In this document: piece after piece, positions 1 to 6,775 of the stretch
How the letters are laid out: every line of letters begins with the position of its first letter
Numbering within the stretch: position 1 is the first letter of the stretch
Assembly (NCBI GenBank): GCA_018333075.1
Contig: BORH01000005.1
Span: forward strand, 1-64,000
Reading direction: 5' to 3'
Source: Heyndrickxia sporothermodurans
Lineage (GTDB): Bacteria > Bacillota > Bacilli > Bacillales > Bacillaceae_C
Length of the DNA stretch: 64,000 nt
Position numbers and translations under genes: made by a program
The notes under the pieces: generated by a model
Told to the model about the DNA's origin: nothing
What the model saw: only the letters and a program-made list of their open reading frames with translations
The model's database searches: none

Positions 1-45
1 TTGGCTTTAGAAGCTTTCAACGGTTTCGAGCTAAAATACTATTAA
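1..45 (+). CDS. 3' end of an unidentified gene (partial)
   Basis: An open frame runs in from the left edge and stops with TAA at 43-45, leaving 14 residues ending in FELKYY. This is too short to identify. In B. subtilis the genes upstream of mtnN are yrrS and yrrT, but these few residues do not clearly match either one. It could also be chance reading frame. Confidence 0.3.
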   Translation: MALEAFNGFELKYY

Positions 46-83
46 CACATAAGTATAAGAGATTGGGTTCGCATATTGGATAA

Positions 84-108
84 GGGTGAAGTAAAATTCA
101 CTTCACCC
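84..108. terminator. Hairpin between convergent genes
   Basis: GGGTGAAGT (84-92) and ACTTCACCC (100-108) form a perfect 9 bp stem with a 7 nt loop. No U-tract follows on either strand, so it is at best a weak terminator. It lies between the partial gene at the left edge and the minus-strand DUF2536 gene. Confidence 0.35.
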
Positions 109-186
109 CAACATTTGACGTTGAACCAAAATAATAGCTTTGTATTCCAAGATTGAAAAAAGAATAAATATGAATAAAAGCATATA

Positions 187-393
187 TTACTTTTTTAATT
201 TAAAATGAACGACTGCTGAATAGAAAGTTCTTCCATTTTCATCAACATGCATCTGATGTGAAATTGAATGTACTTGAAGCATGATTGCTTTATTGTCTTC
301 TATTTTTTCATTTATTTTTTTCTCCATTTCCTTGATATCAAGTGCCTCAAAAAATTCAATTTTATCCTCTAGTAAATCAAATTGTAATTTCAT
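187..393 (-). CDS. DUF2536-type small protein (YrzA-like)
   Basis: A 68-residue acidic, soluble protein with no signal or membrane segment. Its pattern (an LLEDKIEFFEA start, a central HSISHQMHV, a YSAVVHFKLKK end) resembles the short DUF2536/YrzA proteins found near yrrT-mtnN in bacilli; that identification is from memory. The start at 393 has the minus-strand ribosome binding site GGAGGG about 8 nt upstream. It is divergent from mtnN. No function is known for the family. Confidence 0.75.
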   Translation of the reverse strand: MKLQFDLLEDKIEFFEALDIKEMEKKINEKIEDNKAIMLQVHSISHQMHVDENGRTFYSAVVHFKLKK

Positions 394-501
394 GAAATAT
401 CCCTCCGAAATTTATTTTATCATATTTTGAAAAGTGATTTTTATCCTTTATTGCTTTATAATAAGCTAAGTATGACCATTAAATGAAAGAGGTATTGCTA
501 C

Positions 502-1200
502 ATGAAAATAGCTATTATTGGGGCAATGGAAGAAGAAGTTACCATCTTAAGAGAAAATATTGAAAATAGAAAAGTAGAGACCATTGCAGGGTATGAGTTT
601 ACGACAGGAAAAATGAATAATAAAGAGGTAATATTGCTACGTTCTGGAATTGGTAAAGTAAATGCTGCAATGTCTACTGCTATACTAATTCATCAGTTTA
701 AACCGGATGTCGTTATTAATACAGGGTCTGCAGGAGGATTTAATCCAGCATTGAAAGTAGGAGATCTTGTTATTTCTACGGAGGTACGTCACCATGACGT
801 GGACGTAACAATATTTGGGTATGAATATGGGCAAGTTCCGCAAATGCCACCTGCATTTATTGCTGATGAGAAATTAATTGCAGCTGCTGAAGAAGGAGCA
901 AAACATATTGAAGGAGTACAGATTGAGAAAGGTCTTGTAGCAACGGGCGATTCTTTTATGAATGATCCAGAAAGAGTAAAATTTGTCCGTGATAAATTTC
1001 CGCAGCTTCAAGCCGGGGAAATGGAAGCAGCAGCAATTGCACAAGTTGCTCACCAGTTTAACGTTCCATTTGTCATTATTCGATCATTATCAGATATTGC
1101 GGGAAAAGAATCCAATATATCCTTTGATCAATTTTTAGAAACAGCAGCACTAAATTCTGCGAATCTTGTAATGAATATAGTGAAACAATTAGATAATTAA
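502..1200 (+). CDS. mtnN: 5'-methylthioadenosine/S-adenosylhomocysteine nucleosidase
   Basis: Cytosolic enzyme that cleaves adenine from methylthioadenosine and S-adenosylhomocysteine, detoxifying by-products of polyamine synthesis and methylation. Its 232 residues match the family length. Visible active-site residues are Glu12 in the IGAMEEEV start, Glu175 in GEMEAAA and Asp198 in SLSDIAG, which correspond to Glu12, Glu174 and Asp197 of the E. coli enzyme. The ATG follows an AGAGG ribosome binding site. In B. subtilis mtnN is followed by mccA and mccB, which make cysteine from homocysteine; here they are absent and yrhC comes next. Confidence 0.96.
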   Translation: MKIAIIGAMEEEVTILRENIENRKVETIAGYEFTTGKMNNKEVILLRSGIGKVNAAMSTAILIHQFKPDVVINTGSAGGFNPALKVGDLVISTEVRHHDVDVTIFGYEYGQVPQMPPAFIADEKLIAAAEEGAKHIEGVQIEKGLVATGDSFMNDPERVKFVRDKFPQLQAGEMEAAAIAQVAHQFNVPFVIIRSLSDIAGKESNISFDQFLETAALNSANLVMNIVKQLDN

Positions 1201-1207
1201 AAGGAAG

Positions 1208-1246
1208 AGATAGGATTCAATGGAGGGGTCCTATCTATTTTTTATC
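1208..1246 (+). terminator. Rho-independent terminator after mtnN
   Basis: AGATAGGA (1208-1215) pairs with TCCTATCT (1229-1236) and is followed by a T-rich tract, just after the mtnN stop codon. Confidence 0.75.
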
Positions 1247-1345
1247 TGTTAATTTTTCCAATAGATCCTATAATTACATAGAAAAAAACCTAATGATCTG
1301 TGATAAAGTAGCATTATAGATTCATAGAGAAAGTTAGGTGAGAGA

Positions 1346-1603
1346 ATGTCTAAAGCAAAAATTCTTTATGAAAAAATGAATGATTACAAAAGATTCGCTG
1401 TTATTTCGTTAGCTTTATCAGCATTTTTATATCTTGGTTTTGTCATTCCGATGGATGGAAGAACAATTAATAAAACGTATACATTAATGATAGGAACGGT
1501 CTTGTTAATAACTATTTCCGTACGATTCTTTATTATAGCGTATAGATGCAGAAAGGTTCTTCTAGATAGTGAAGAAGGGCAAAAATATTTAACAAAAAAA
1601 TAA
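1346..1603 (+). CDS. yrhC: YrhC family small membrane protein
   Basis: An 85-residue protein with two predicted membrane helices (about residues 18-36 and 46-66) and a charged, lysine-rich C-terminus. The pattern of YKRFAVISLALSAFLYLG followed by PMDGR is typical of YrhC. In B. subtilis it closes the mtnN-mccA-mccB cluster; here it directly follows mtnN and its terminator, so the cysteine genes between them have been lost or moved. The ribosome binding site is weak (AGGTGAGA just before the ATG). Function unknown. Confidence 0.8.
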   Translation: MSKAKILYEKMNDYKRFAVISLALSAFLYLGFVIPMDGRTINKTYTLMIGTVLLITISVRFFIIAYRCRKVLLDSEEGQKYLTKK

Positions 1604-1626
1604 CGCATTTTATGCGTTATTTTTTT
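1602..1626 (+). terminator. Terminator after yrhC
   Basis: A short perfect stem (AACGCAT with ATGCGTT, 3 nt loop) is followed by six Ts. It begins at the yrhC stop codon. Confidence 0.85.
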
Positions 1627-1627
1627 G

Positions 1628-1690
1628 TTGACAGAAACCATTGGTCGTATGATATTATATTTTACGTTCAATTATTTCGTATGCGAAATA
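1628..1690 (+). promoter_or_regulatory. Promoter and probable MarR operator of the efflux operon
   Basis: TTGACA at 1628-1633 and TATTAT at 1653-1658 (19 bp apart, slightly long) form a sigma-A-like promoter. About 14 bp downstream lies a perfect dyad, TATTTCG (1673-1679) and CGAAATA (1684-1690), with a 4 bp centre. Its length and position over the expected start region fit an operator for the MarR protein encoded next. Autoregulation is inferred from family habit. Confidence 0.55.
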
Positions 1691-1754
1691 TTAATGTTGC
1701 AAAATATTAGCTTTATGAATGTTTGGATAGAAAATTGAAAAAGGAGGGAAAATA

Positions 1755-2192
1755 TTGAGGAATGTTTTTAACAATGAAGTGCTAGAATCATTTTCTCAAG
1801 TTAACAAAGCGATATATAAATTAGCTAAAATGGATGCTGAAAAAATTGGATTAACCGTACTTCAATTAAAGGTTCTATACAAGCTATCTGTTAAACCGAA
1901 TATAGGATTAGGAGAATTAGCTGAGAACTTAAAATTAACTAATAGTACTGTAAGCGGAGTAATTGATCGTTTAGTGAATAATAAATTTGTTGAGCGAAAT
2001 AACCCTCCACATGACCGCAGAGCGATAACGCTTCATTTAACGAAGGATGGAGAGTCTAAATTAGCTCAATTTATTGATTCTAAAACGGAATTACAGTTAG
2101 TTAAACGATTGAATAAAATTAATCAAATGCCTGAAGAAGACATTGAGCAATTATTACGAATTCACAAGCAAATTATTAATATTTTATCGTAA
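1755..2192 (+). CDS. MarR family transcriptional regulator
   Basis: A 145-residue winged-helix protein of MarR size. The recognition-helix segment is LTNSTVSGVIDRLVNNKFV (about residues 75-93), followed by a wing with DRRA. It starts at a TTG (1755) preceded by AAGGAGGG. It is the first gene of an operon with an HlyD-type adaptor (21 bp downstream) and a DHA2 exporter, so it probably represses the exporter until a ligand binds. Its likely operator is the dyad at 1673-1690. The ligand cannot be told from sequence. Confidence 0.9.
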   Translation: MRNVFNNEVLESFSQVNKAIYKLAKMDAEKIGLTVLQLKVLYKLSVKPNIGLGELAENLKLTNSTVSGVIDRLVNNKFVERNNPPHDRRAITLHLTKDGESKLAQFIDSKTELQLVKRLNKINQMPEEDIEQLLRIHKQIINILS

Positions 2193-2213
2193 TGAGGGAG
2201 GAACAAAACATCT

Positions 2214-2858
2214 ATGAATGCAAAACGCATGATTTTAATTAACGTTATTTTACTGATTATTCTTGTCGGTGGAGGATTTACTGGATATTACTTCTATAAT
2301 CGTTCAGTTACTTATTTAACTACAGATAATGCACAAGTAGCAGGGCAACAGGTTAATATTGCTTCACCTGCAAATGGGAAATTAGTGGATTGGAATGCAA
2401 AAACAGGAGATACTTTTAGAAAAAATGAAACTATAGCAACAGTACAAACAATTGGTGATAAGGGTCCAGTTGATATGGATATTAAGGCACCTGCTAATGG
2501 AACAATCGTACAATCAAATGCGGTTAAAAACACAATAGTAGCTGCTGGTTCACCATTAGCTATTACGTATGACTTAACTAATTTATGGGTCACTGCAAAT
2601 ATAGAGGAAACACATATTGATGAAGTTCAAGTTGGGCAAGATGTTGATGTTTATGTTGATGCATATCCAAATACAACATTAAAAGGGAAGGTTCAAGAAA
2701 TCGGCTTAGCAACAGCAGGAACTTTCTCATTATTACCAAGTAATAATGCCTCTGGGAATTATACGAAAGAAACTCAAGTAATTCCTGTCAAAATTTCAAT
2801 CGATAGTACTCGTGATTTAGTTCCTGGAATGAATGTGACTGTGCGAATTCATAAGTAG
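2214..2858 (+). CDS. HlyD/EmrA-type membrane fusion protein
   Basis: A 214-residue adaptor with one N-terminal membrane anchor (about residues 7-28). A barrel-sandwich (lipoyl-like) domain starting at YLTTDNAQVAGQQVNI follows, then a beta-barrel region ending in VPGMNVTVRIHK. It is shorter than E. coli EmrA (about 390 residues) because the long coiled-coil hairpin is absent, which is usual for Gram-positive versions that need not reach an outer membrane channel. The ATG at 2215 follows GAGGGAGG. It probably couples to the transporter encoded 9 bp downstream. Confidence 0.88.
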   Translation: MNAKRMILINVILLIILVGGGFTGYYFYNRSVTYLTTDNAQVAGQQVNIASPANGKLVDWNAKTGDTFRKNETIATVQTIGDKGPVDMDIKAPANGTIVQSNAVKNTIVAAGSPLAITYDLTNLWVTANIEETHIDEVQVGQDVDVYVDAYPNTTLKGKVQEIGLATAGTFSLLPSNNASGNYTKETQVIPVKISIDSTRDLVPGMNVTVRIHK

Positions 2859-2866
2859 GTGATGAT

Positions 2867-4705
2867 ATGTCAATTTATATCGCAGGTTATATTCTAATTT
2901 CGGTCATTTTACTAATTGTCGTTAATTTTATTATTCGAAAAAAGAACAAAACGAAAGATCCAATTGTTAATATACAAGAAGAAAAGAAAATAGAAGAAAA
3001 AAGTCAATCAGACATTAATACAGCTGATGAAATGATTACAGACACACTTCAATCGTCCGCTATTACTGAACCAGCAGTAGAATACGTCAATGAAGCTGCA
3101 GATTTAATCGAAGAGAAAGAAAATTCTTCATACAATCACAAAAAAGAAGAGCCTAAAATTAAGGAAAAACCAGCAGATAATTTTGCCAATGGAAGAGGGA
3201 AAATAATAGCAGCCATGATGCTTGGAGCATTTGTTGCCATTTTAAATCAAACACTACTAAATGTTGCCATTCCACATATTATGAATGATTTAAATGTTTC
3301 TGCAAGTACTGTGCAGTGGCTATCTACAGGCTATATGCTTACAAATGGAATATTCATACCAATTACTGCCTTCCTTATTGCAAAATTAGGTACAAGAAAA
3401 TTATTGCTCTTTTCTGTTTCAGCCTTTACGATCGGATCATTTATTTGTTCCATCTCGACAGGATTTTCCATGTTAATGTTAGGACGTGTAATACAAGCAG
3501 CTGGTGCGGGTGTTATCATGCCATTATTAATGACGGTATTTTTAACAATTTTCCCACCAGAAAAGCGTGGGGCTGCAATGGGGCTTATGGGAGTGGCGAT
3601 GATCTTTGCTCCTGCTATCGGACCAACATTATCTGGTTGGTTAATCGGTCATTATTCTTGGAGAGTCTTGTTTGATATAGTTATTCCTTTTGGAATATTA
3701 GATTTAATTCTTGCCTTCGCTTGGATGAAAGATGTAACTAAAGTTACTAATCCGAAGTTTGACACATTGGGATTTATTTTCTCCGCAATAGGGTTAGGAT
3801 TCTTACTTTACGGTTTTAGTGAAGCAGGAAACAATGGCTGGACTAGTGCAGTTGTTCTTATTTCTTTAGCTATCGGTATCATTGGTTTAATTCTCTTTGT
3901 TTGGAGAGAATTAACGACTGATAAACCAATGCTTGAATTACGTGTTTTTAAATACGATATTTTTGCACTAACTACTGTCATTAGTATGGTTATAAATATG
4001 GCCATGTTCGCTGCAATGATTTTACTACCTATCTATTTACAAAATATTCGAGGCTTTACTGCTTTGGAATCGGGACTCCTTATGTTACCAGGAGCGGTTG
4101 TAATGGGTATTATGTCTCCGATCTCTGGAAAGCTATTTGATCGGATGGGTGCAAGACCGTTAGCGATTTTTGGGTTAATTATTACAGTAATTACAACTTG
4201 GCAATTTACTCAATTAACCATGCAAACATCATATGGTCATATCATGCTCCTATATGTTTTAAGGATGTTTGGAATGTCATTTTTAATGATGACTGTTATG
4301 ACAGAAGGGATGAATCAATTACCGATTCATTTAACAAGTCATGGGACTGCTGCTTCTAATACTGCTAGAACGGTAGCAGGTAGCATCGGAACAGCTTTTT
4401 TAGTAACAGTTATGACTACACGCACAGAATTTCATACAGCAAATTATGGCAATATTATTTCGAGCACAAATCCAATTATTTCAAGTAAAATGGAACAGCT
4501 AGGTCATGGACTTGCAAGTGTGGCAGGTCTTCCTTCACAGGCAGGTCAAAGCTTAGCGACCAGTGTTATTTATGGAAAAGTAATGCAGCAATCGACAATT
4601 AATGGAATAAATGATGCATTTGTCGTTGCAACAGGAATTGCAGTTGTTGCGCTAATATTAGCATTCTTTATTAAAAGAGCAAAAGCTCCATCTAAACAAA
4701 AATAA
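2867..4705 (+). CDS. DHA2 family (EmrB/QacA-type) drug exporter with an extra N-terminal membrane helix and acidic linker
   Basis: A 612-residue major facilitator transporter, likely a proton-coupled exporter with 14 core helices. Recognisable parts are the first core helix with LNQTLLNVAIPHI, the motif-A-like loop LGTRKLLLF and a motif C region containing AIGPTLSGWL. Unusually, the core begins only near residue 110. Before it are a separate membrane helix (residues 2-23) and an 85-residue linker rich in Glu, Lys and Asp. Relatives are usually 450-520 residues. The GTGATG ribosome-binding region follows the adaptor gene, so the three genes form one operon. The substrate is unknown. Confidence 0.9.
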   Translation: MSIYIAGYILISVILLIVVNFIIRKKNKTKDPIVNIQEEKKIEEKSQSDINTADEMITDTLQSSAITEPAVEYVNEAADLIEEKENSSYNHKKEEPKIKEKPADNFANGRGKIIAAMMLGAFVAILNQTLLNVAIPHIMNDLNVSASTVQWLSTGYMLTNGIFIPITAFLIAKLGTRKLLLFSVSAFTIGSFICSISTGFSMLMLGRVIQAAGAGVIMPLLMTVFLTIFPPEKRGAAMGLMGVAMIFAPAIGPTLSGWLIGHYSWRVLFDIVIPFGILDLILAFAWMKDVTKVTNPKFDTLGFIFSAIGLGFLLYGFSEAGNNGWTSAVVLISLAIGIIGLILFVWRELTTDKPMLELRVFKYDIFALTTVISMVINMAMFAAMILLPIYLQNIRGFTALESGLLMLPGAVVMGIMSPISGKLFDRMGARPLAIFGLIITVITTWQFTQLTMQTSYGHIMLLYVLRMFGMSFLMMTVMTEGMNQLPIHLTSHGTAASNTARTVAGSIGTAFLVTVMTTRTEFHTANYGNIISSTNPIISSKMEQLGHGLASVAGLPSQAGQSLATSVIYGKVMQQSTINGINDAFVVATGIAVVALILAFFIKRAKAPSKQK

Positions 4706-4706
4706 G

Positions 4707-4738
4707 GCTAAAGAAGAGTTGTCTTCTTTAGCTTTTTT
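4707..4738 (+). terminator. Terminator of the efflux operon
   Basis: An 11 bp perfect stem (GCTAAAGAAGA with TCTTCTTTAGC, 4 nt loop) is followed by six Ts immediately after the exporter gene. Confidence 0.92.
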
Positions 4739-4790
4739 AACTTTTATATTTCTTGAAAAATAATTAATAAAAAAAATCTTAAAAAAAAGG

Positions 4791-4819
4791 TTTACAAATC
4801 AATTAACTTTGGATAAAAT
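4791..4819 (+). promoter_or_regulatory. Sigma-A-type promoter of the small-ORF cluster
   Basis: TTTACA (4791-4796), a 17 bp spacer and TAAAAT (4814-4819) lie about 45 bp before the first small ORF. It is the only clear promoter between the efflux terminator and yrzI. Confidence 0.65.
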
Positions 4820-4862
4820 TACCTTTGTAAATAAATTATTCTAGAAAGGGAGGTCGAAGAAA

Positions 4863-4940
4863 ATGAAAAAATTATTAAGTTTATTAAAATTTGACAATTC
4901 TATAAAAAATATCCATTCGGCCTTGCTGTTATGTGAATAA
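4863..4940 (+). CDS. 25-residue leucine-rich ORF (possible leader peptide or small protein)
   Basis: A short ORF with a good ribosome binding site (AAAGGGAGG, 9 nt before the ATG), lying between the promoter at 4791 and the hairpin at 4968. The peptide begins MKKLLSLLKF and ends SALLLCE, with seven leucines in 25 residues. I do not recognise it. It could be an independent small protein or a leader peptide whose translation affects folding of the two hairpins downstream. Confidence 0.45.
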   Translation: MKKLLSLLKFDNSIKNIHSALLLCE

Positions 4941-4967
4941 TTTTATCTAAAAAATTGATAAATTATG

Positions 4968-5000
4968 CCGCAGGATGGATGTATTTTCCTGCGGATTTTT
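4968..5000 (+). terminator. First hairpin upstream of yrzI, terminator-like
   Basis: CCGCAGGA (4968-4975) pairs perfectly with TCCTGCGG (4987-4994) and is followed by ATTTTT. Its 3' arm can alternatively pair with CCGTAGGA (5022-5029) of the next hairpin, with one G-U pair. Confidence 0.65.
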
Positions 5001-5019
5001 GATGCCGTTAAAAGGTAAA

Positions 5020-5057
5020 AACCGTAGGAAAAGAAGTATCTTTTTCTGCGGTTTTTT
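5020..5057 (+). terminator. Second hairpin, intrinsic terminator just before the yrzI ribosome binding site
   Basis: A 15 bp stem (5020-5034 with 5039-5053) contains two G-U pairs and a 4 nt loop, and runs into a T-tract. It ends about 5 nt before the GAGGAGG of yrzI, so it would stop transcription ahead of yrzI unless disrupted. Confidence 0.7.
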
Positions 5058-5078
5058 ATTATGAGGAGGTGAATAATT

Positions 5079-5222
5079 ATGACCTTGAATCTTATTTTTT
5101 TCACTATTACGATACAAAAACGTAGCAGATCCATTGAAGATTATGTCAATGAAGAAAGAATTCTTCAAATTGTTGAGCAAAATAAATCAAAATATAGTGA
5201 AATATTTTATAGAAATATTTAA
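5079..5222 (+). CDS. yrzI: YrzI family small protein
   Basis: A 47-residue protein with the family's hallmark start MTLNLIFFTITIQKRSRS: a hydrophobic strand or helix of about 12 residues followed by a basic stretch, then an acidic amphipathic tail. The YrzI family (Bac_small_YrzI) consists of Bacillus proteins of about 45-50 residues with no known function, often in tandem copies. The ribosome binding site GAGGAGGTG is 7 nt from the ATG. It sits after two hairpins and before two further small ORFs, one sharing its N-terminal pattern. Confidence 0.85.
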   Translation: MTLNLIFFTITIQKRSRSIEDYVNEERILQIVEQNKSKYSEIFYRNI

Positions 5223-5263
5223 TTAAAACATTTTTCTTCATAAAAAATATATGAAAGGGGAGT

Positions 5264-5329
5264 ATGAAGATGGTCTTATATCAAAATAAAAGATTGAATT
5301 CATTATGGGTGGAGAAAGATTCTGCCTAG
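5264..5329 (+). CDS. Possible 21-residue ORF in the yrzI cluster
   Basis: An ATG at 5264 (with a second in frame at 5270) follows AAAGGGGAG and encodes 21 residues beginning MKMVLYQNKR, with a TAG stop at 5327. It is supported only by the ribosome binding site and by its place between yrzI and a YrzI-like ORF. I recognise no homologue. Confidence 0.3.
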   Translation: MKMVLYQNKRLNSLWVEKDSA

Positions 5330-5355
5330 CAATTTATAGTTGAGAGGTGAATCTC

Positions 5356-5418
5356 ATGTTTTTAAATATACTAATTTTAACATTTTCATTTCATAAAAGA
5401 AAAAAACAAAAAAGCTGA
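5356..5418 (+). CDS. Truncated YrzI-like 20-residue ORF
   Basis: An ORF with ribosome binding site GAGAGGTG encodes MFLNILILTF, a short hydrophobic run, then HKRKKQKS. This matches the N-terminal layout of YrzI (hydrophobic stretch, then a KR-rich segment) but lacks the acidic tail. Its TGA stop lies inside the 5' arm of the terminator at 5408, so the gene ends in its own terminator. It may be a shortened tandem copy of yrzI. Confidence 0.5.
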   Translation: MFLNILILTFSFHKRKKQKS

Positions 5419-5446
5419 TCCATTTTTAGAGGATCAGCTTTTTTGT
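5408..5446 (+). terminator. Terminator of the small-ORF cluster
   Basis: AAAAAAGCTGATCC (5408-5421) pairs perfectly with GGATCAGCTTTTTT (5431-5444), giving a 14 bp stem that includes the T-tract. It is the strongest terminator in this region. Confidence 0.93.
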
Positions 5447-5546
5447 TTTTGGAATATGTACTGTTTACATTGACCTTTGTCTATGGTTTTTATATATTTG
5501 AAAATTATTATTTCAAAAGAAAAAGGTATTCCTTAGAAATTTTAAG

Positions 5547-5556
5547 ATGGACATGC
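5547..5556 (+). promoter_or_regulatory. Possible SpoIIID site upstream of sigK
   Basis: ATGGACATGC matches the SpoIIID consensus (WWRRACARNY) at nine of ten positions, 64 bp before the sigK start. SpoIIID and sigma-E RNA polymerase activate sigK in B. subtilis. I found no convincing sigma-E -35/-10 pair, so this is only a suggestion. Confidence 0.25.
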
Positions 5557-5619
5557 ACGAACAACTTTGCTTTTTCATAAGCATTAGTAGTAGGCAGCTG
5601 CCTAACGGAGGTGAGAAAT

Positions 5620-6342
5620 ATGTCCGGAATATTAACGGCGATCGGGTATTTATTTAAGGAACTTGTTTTTCTCGTTTCTTATGTGAAGAACAATGCATTT
5701 CCACAACCGCTATCAGCCAGTGATGAACGGAAATACTTAAAAAAAATGGCAAGTGGGGATGAAGAAGCAAGGAATATGCTAATTGAACACAATTTACGTC
5801 TTGTCGCTCATATAGTGAAAAAATTTGAGAATACAGGCGAAGATGTTGAGGACCTAATCTCTATTGGTACAATTGGTCTTATTAAGGCAATTGAAAGTTA
5901 TTCAGAAGGTAAAGGTACAAAACTTGCAACATATGCAGCTAGATGTATTGAAAATGAGATACTAATGCATTTACGAGCACTTAAGAAAACCAAAAAGGAC
6001 GTATCCCTCCACGATCCTATAGGTCAAGATAAAGAAGGAAACGAAATTTCTTTAATTGATGTTTTAAAATCAGATGCAGAAGATGTATTTGATACGATTC
6101 AATTAAGTATGGAGCTAGAAAAAGTAAAAGAATATATTGATGTTCTTGATGACAGGGAGAAAGAAGTAATTATTGGACGCTTCGGCCTTGATCTTCAAAA
6201 GGAAAAAACACAACGTGAAATTGCAAAAGAGTTAGGAATTTCAAGAAGTTATGTCTCTAGAATCGAAAAGAGAGCGCTGATGAAAATGTTTCATGAATTT
6301 TATCGAGATGAAAAGGAAAAGAAAAAAAGGCAGCAAGAATAG
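5620..6342 (+). CDS. sigK: RNA polymerase sporulation sigma factor, pro-sigma-K
   Basis: Late mother-cell sigma factor controlling coat and spore maturation genes. The 240-residue product has the inhibitory pro-sequence with [19 protein letters not shown]; by B. subtilis precedent SpoIVFB cuts before Tyr21. Region 2 ([21 protein letters not shown]) and the region 4 helix-turn-helix ([21 protein letters not shown]) are intact. The ATG at 5620 sits 6 nt after GGAGGTGAG; a GTG at 5611 overlaps that site and is less likely. The gene is continuous, unlike B. subtilis, where the skin element splits it and must be excised during sporulation. Confidence 0.97.
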   Translation: MSGILTAIGYLFKELVFLVSYVKNNAFPQPLSASDERKYLKKMASGDEEARNMLIEHNLRLVAHIVKKFENTGEDVEDLISIGTIGLIKAIESYSEGKGTKLATYAARCIENEILMHLRALKKTKKDVSLHDPIGQDKEGNEISLIDVLKSDAEDVFDTIQLSMELEKVKEYIDVLDDREKEVIIGRFGLDLQKEKTQREIAKELGISRSYVSRIEKRALMKMFHEFYRDEKEKKKRQQE

Positions 6343-6364
6343 AAGTTATTAATAATGCAGGCAC

Positions 6365-6396
6365 AAAAACAAAGCCATTTTAAATGGCTTTGTTTT
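6365..6396 (+). terminator. Terminator after sigK
   Basis: A long near-perfect palindrome with arms AAAACAAAGCCATTT and AAATGGCTTTGTTTT ends in a T-run, 23 bp after the sigK stop. Confidence 0.9.
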
Positions 6397-6459
6397 GTAG
6401 ATATATAGCATTTAGGCGTTTCGTAATGAAACACCAATTTAACTATTAATAAAGTTACA

Positions 6460-6546
6460 TTAACCTTCCATTTCAACAGTTACTTCCGCTGCAATGACTA
6501 ATGCAACAGCAGTACAAAGGACAAGACCTATAACAACTGCAAACAT
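6460..6546 (-). CDS. 28-residue hydrophobic membrane peptide
   Basis: Minus-strand ORF with a good ribosome binding site (AAAAGGAG, 8 nt before the ATG at 6546; another in-frame ATG lies at 6552). The product is MFAVVIGLVLCTAVALVI, then AAEVTVEMEG: one membrane helix and a short acidic tail. It stands alone, divergent from pepF and convergent with sigK, in an otherwise empty 430 bp gap. The start, ribosome binding site and composition look like a genuine small membrane protein, but I recognise no family. Confidence 0.55.
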   Translation of the reverse strand: MFAVVIGLVLCTAVALVIAAEVTVEMEG

Positions 6547-6775
6547 GTTCATCACTCCTTTTAATCAATCCATTTATTCGAAAGGATACATCTGCTTTAA
6601 ATTAAATGTAACATATAAAACTTCTCTAGAATGAAATCAAAAATGAATAGATTTTTACTAAATGATGGCAATATTGTGTCGAGATACATTTCGACTTTTA
6701 CGATGTTTTAAATATTAGAAATATTTTAATCTTACAGTTATAATAAGAAAGAATGACATTTAAGGAGGAAATACA

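Noticed and set aside
4968-5057. T-box leader upstream of yrzI
   Set aside because: There is no TGGNACCGCG-type T-box sequence or specifier loop; the two hairpins are simple stems.
4943-5180. Two minus-strand open frames (63 and 77 residues) over the yrzI region
   Set aside because: They are antisense to yrzI and to both hairpins, without convincing ribosome binding sites.
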